DNA from: Platanthera guangdongensis
Lineage: Eukaryota > Streptophyta > Magnoliopsida > Asparagales > Orchidaceae
Length of the DNA: 64,000 nucleotides
Assembly (NCBI GenBank): GCA_039583875.1
Contig: CM077159.1
Span: forward strand, 103,935,287 to 103,999,286
Direction: 5' to 3'
Under the pieces are notes generated by a model. That model was given only the letters and a program-made list of their open reading frames with translations. It was not told where the DNA came from and did not search any database. Both the position numbers and the translations under genes were made by a program. This document shows, in pieces, positions 63,833 to 64,000 of the stretch (position 1 is the stretch's first letter; every line of letters begins with the position of its first letter).

Positions 63833-64000
63833 TTGGGAATAATTCGGTTGAGGCGGCCTCGGTTGGCTTCCGGAAGCATACGCATCGTTTTGATTCTGCC
63901 CCGGTTGCCATCTTTGGCCAGATGCGTTAGGATTCCAAGAAAATTTGGGGTGATTTCTCACCCCCGGGTTGTATGTATTCCCATAAGGGACTCCCCTGTT
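62633..64000 (-). pseudogene. gag-pro: gag C-terminus and aspartic protease of element G
   Basis: One frame from the window edge to a TAG at 62633, with TAA stops at about 63680 and 63473. Reads HPKFSWNPNASGQRWQPG (Athila-type gag end), then a polyproline run encoded by a 46 nt C run, coiled coil VVKKSSLEEMFKKFVEISQT, then the protease: CDFGASSNILTL with catalytic Asp, SLILANGNLVDTDGGV, VPILGVPFLTASGASLNF. After the protease comes 180 residues of acidic and then basic sequence with no RT motif (VEKLKEEKHLREARYAAFRR). The element would be gag-protease only. Confidence 0.82.
63785..63830. repeat. 46 nt G homopolymer
   Basis: Uninterrupted G run on the plus strand; on the minus strand it codes polyproline in the gag of G. 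Its true length may be uncertain from slippage during sequencing. Confidence 0.9.

Larger units (their letters stand above)
52251..64000 (-). mobile_element. Athila-like gypsy G (3' LTR to gag-protease; 5' end beyond window), split by H
   Basis: Minus-strand order from the right: gag-protease (64000-62633), short leader to the 3' region (62632-62327), interrupted by copia H, then the non-coding 3' region (56317-54781), polypurine tract and 3' LTR (54765-52251). RT, RNase H and integrase are absent from the interval, so G is itself non-autonomous or deleted. LTR end and 3' region match element E; the CDFGAS protease and Pro-rich gag are Athila-type. G inserted into Sirevirus F; the target-site partner lies outside the window. 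Confidence 0.8.

Noticed and set aside
1..64000. tRNA or rRNA genes
   Set aside because: No cloverleaf or rRNA signature noticed; the TGGTATCAGAG stretches are primer-binding sites, not tRNA genes.

Overview
This window is plant nuclear DNA made almost entirely of nested LTR retrotransposons. The evidence is: Ty3/gypsy and Ty1/copia gag-pol relics, primer-binding sites complementary to initiator-Met tRNA (TGGTATCAGAG), LTRs of 1.6 to 3.1 kb with TATAAATAG boxes, Sirevirus-type copia elements with an extra ORF after pol, and Athila-type gypsy elements. I found no ordinary host gene, rRNA or tRNA. The host is a flowering plant; the sequence does not let me name the species.

Layout, with labels used in the entries. 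1-4912: gypsy A, minus strand, gag plus a 3.1 kb 5' LTR, inserted into the integrase of B. 4913-10512: gypsy B, minus, with integrase fragment, RT/RNase H, protease, gag and a truncated LTR. 10513-12332: a solo copia LTR. 12333-29630: Sirevirus-like copia D, minus, carrying ORF3, pol, gag and its 5' LTR. Its gag is split by copia C (19913-27435, minus, complete, TSD GAATG). 29631-29704 and 36108-37690: one dimeric tandem array split by E (29705-36107, plus, complete, non-autonomous, Athila-like, TSD CCTGT). 38339-41800: two spliced, decayed minus-strand genes, one resembling the putative gypsy-type transposon (Transposase_28) family. About 42000-43077: end of a gypsy LTR. 43078-52250: Sirevirus-like F, plus, 5'-truncated, with decayed pol and two copies of ORF3. 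52251-64000: Athila-like G, minus, with 3' LTR, non-coding 3' region and gag-protease, split by H (56323-62321, plus, complete, TSD CGGCC).

Relationships. C and H belong to the same copia clade. C keeps the gag, PR, IN, RT and RNase H domains but has four in-frame stops and an altered integrase glutamate. H has near-identical LTRs and one open reading frame, but has lost part of gag, all of protease and almost all of RT/RNase H. All three residues of its integrase DD35E triad are replaced while its zinc-binding motifs remain. E and G have different coding regions but share an LTR palindrome and a conserved non-coding 3' region. Short palindromic motifs are amplified in nearly every LTR family here, and gypsy LTR A carries the motif types of both Sireviruses D and F.

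The strongest leads are the triad-less integrase ORF of H, motif sharing across superfamilies, the conserved non-coding core of E and G, the spliced gene pair beside the dimeric array, and the duplicated, separately promoted ORF3 of F.
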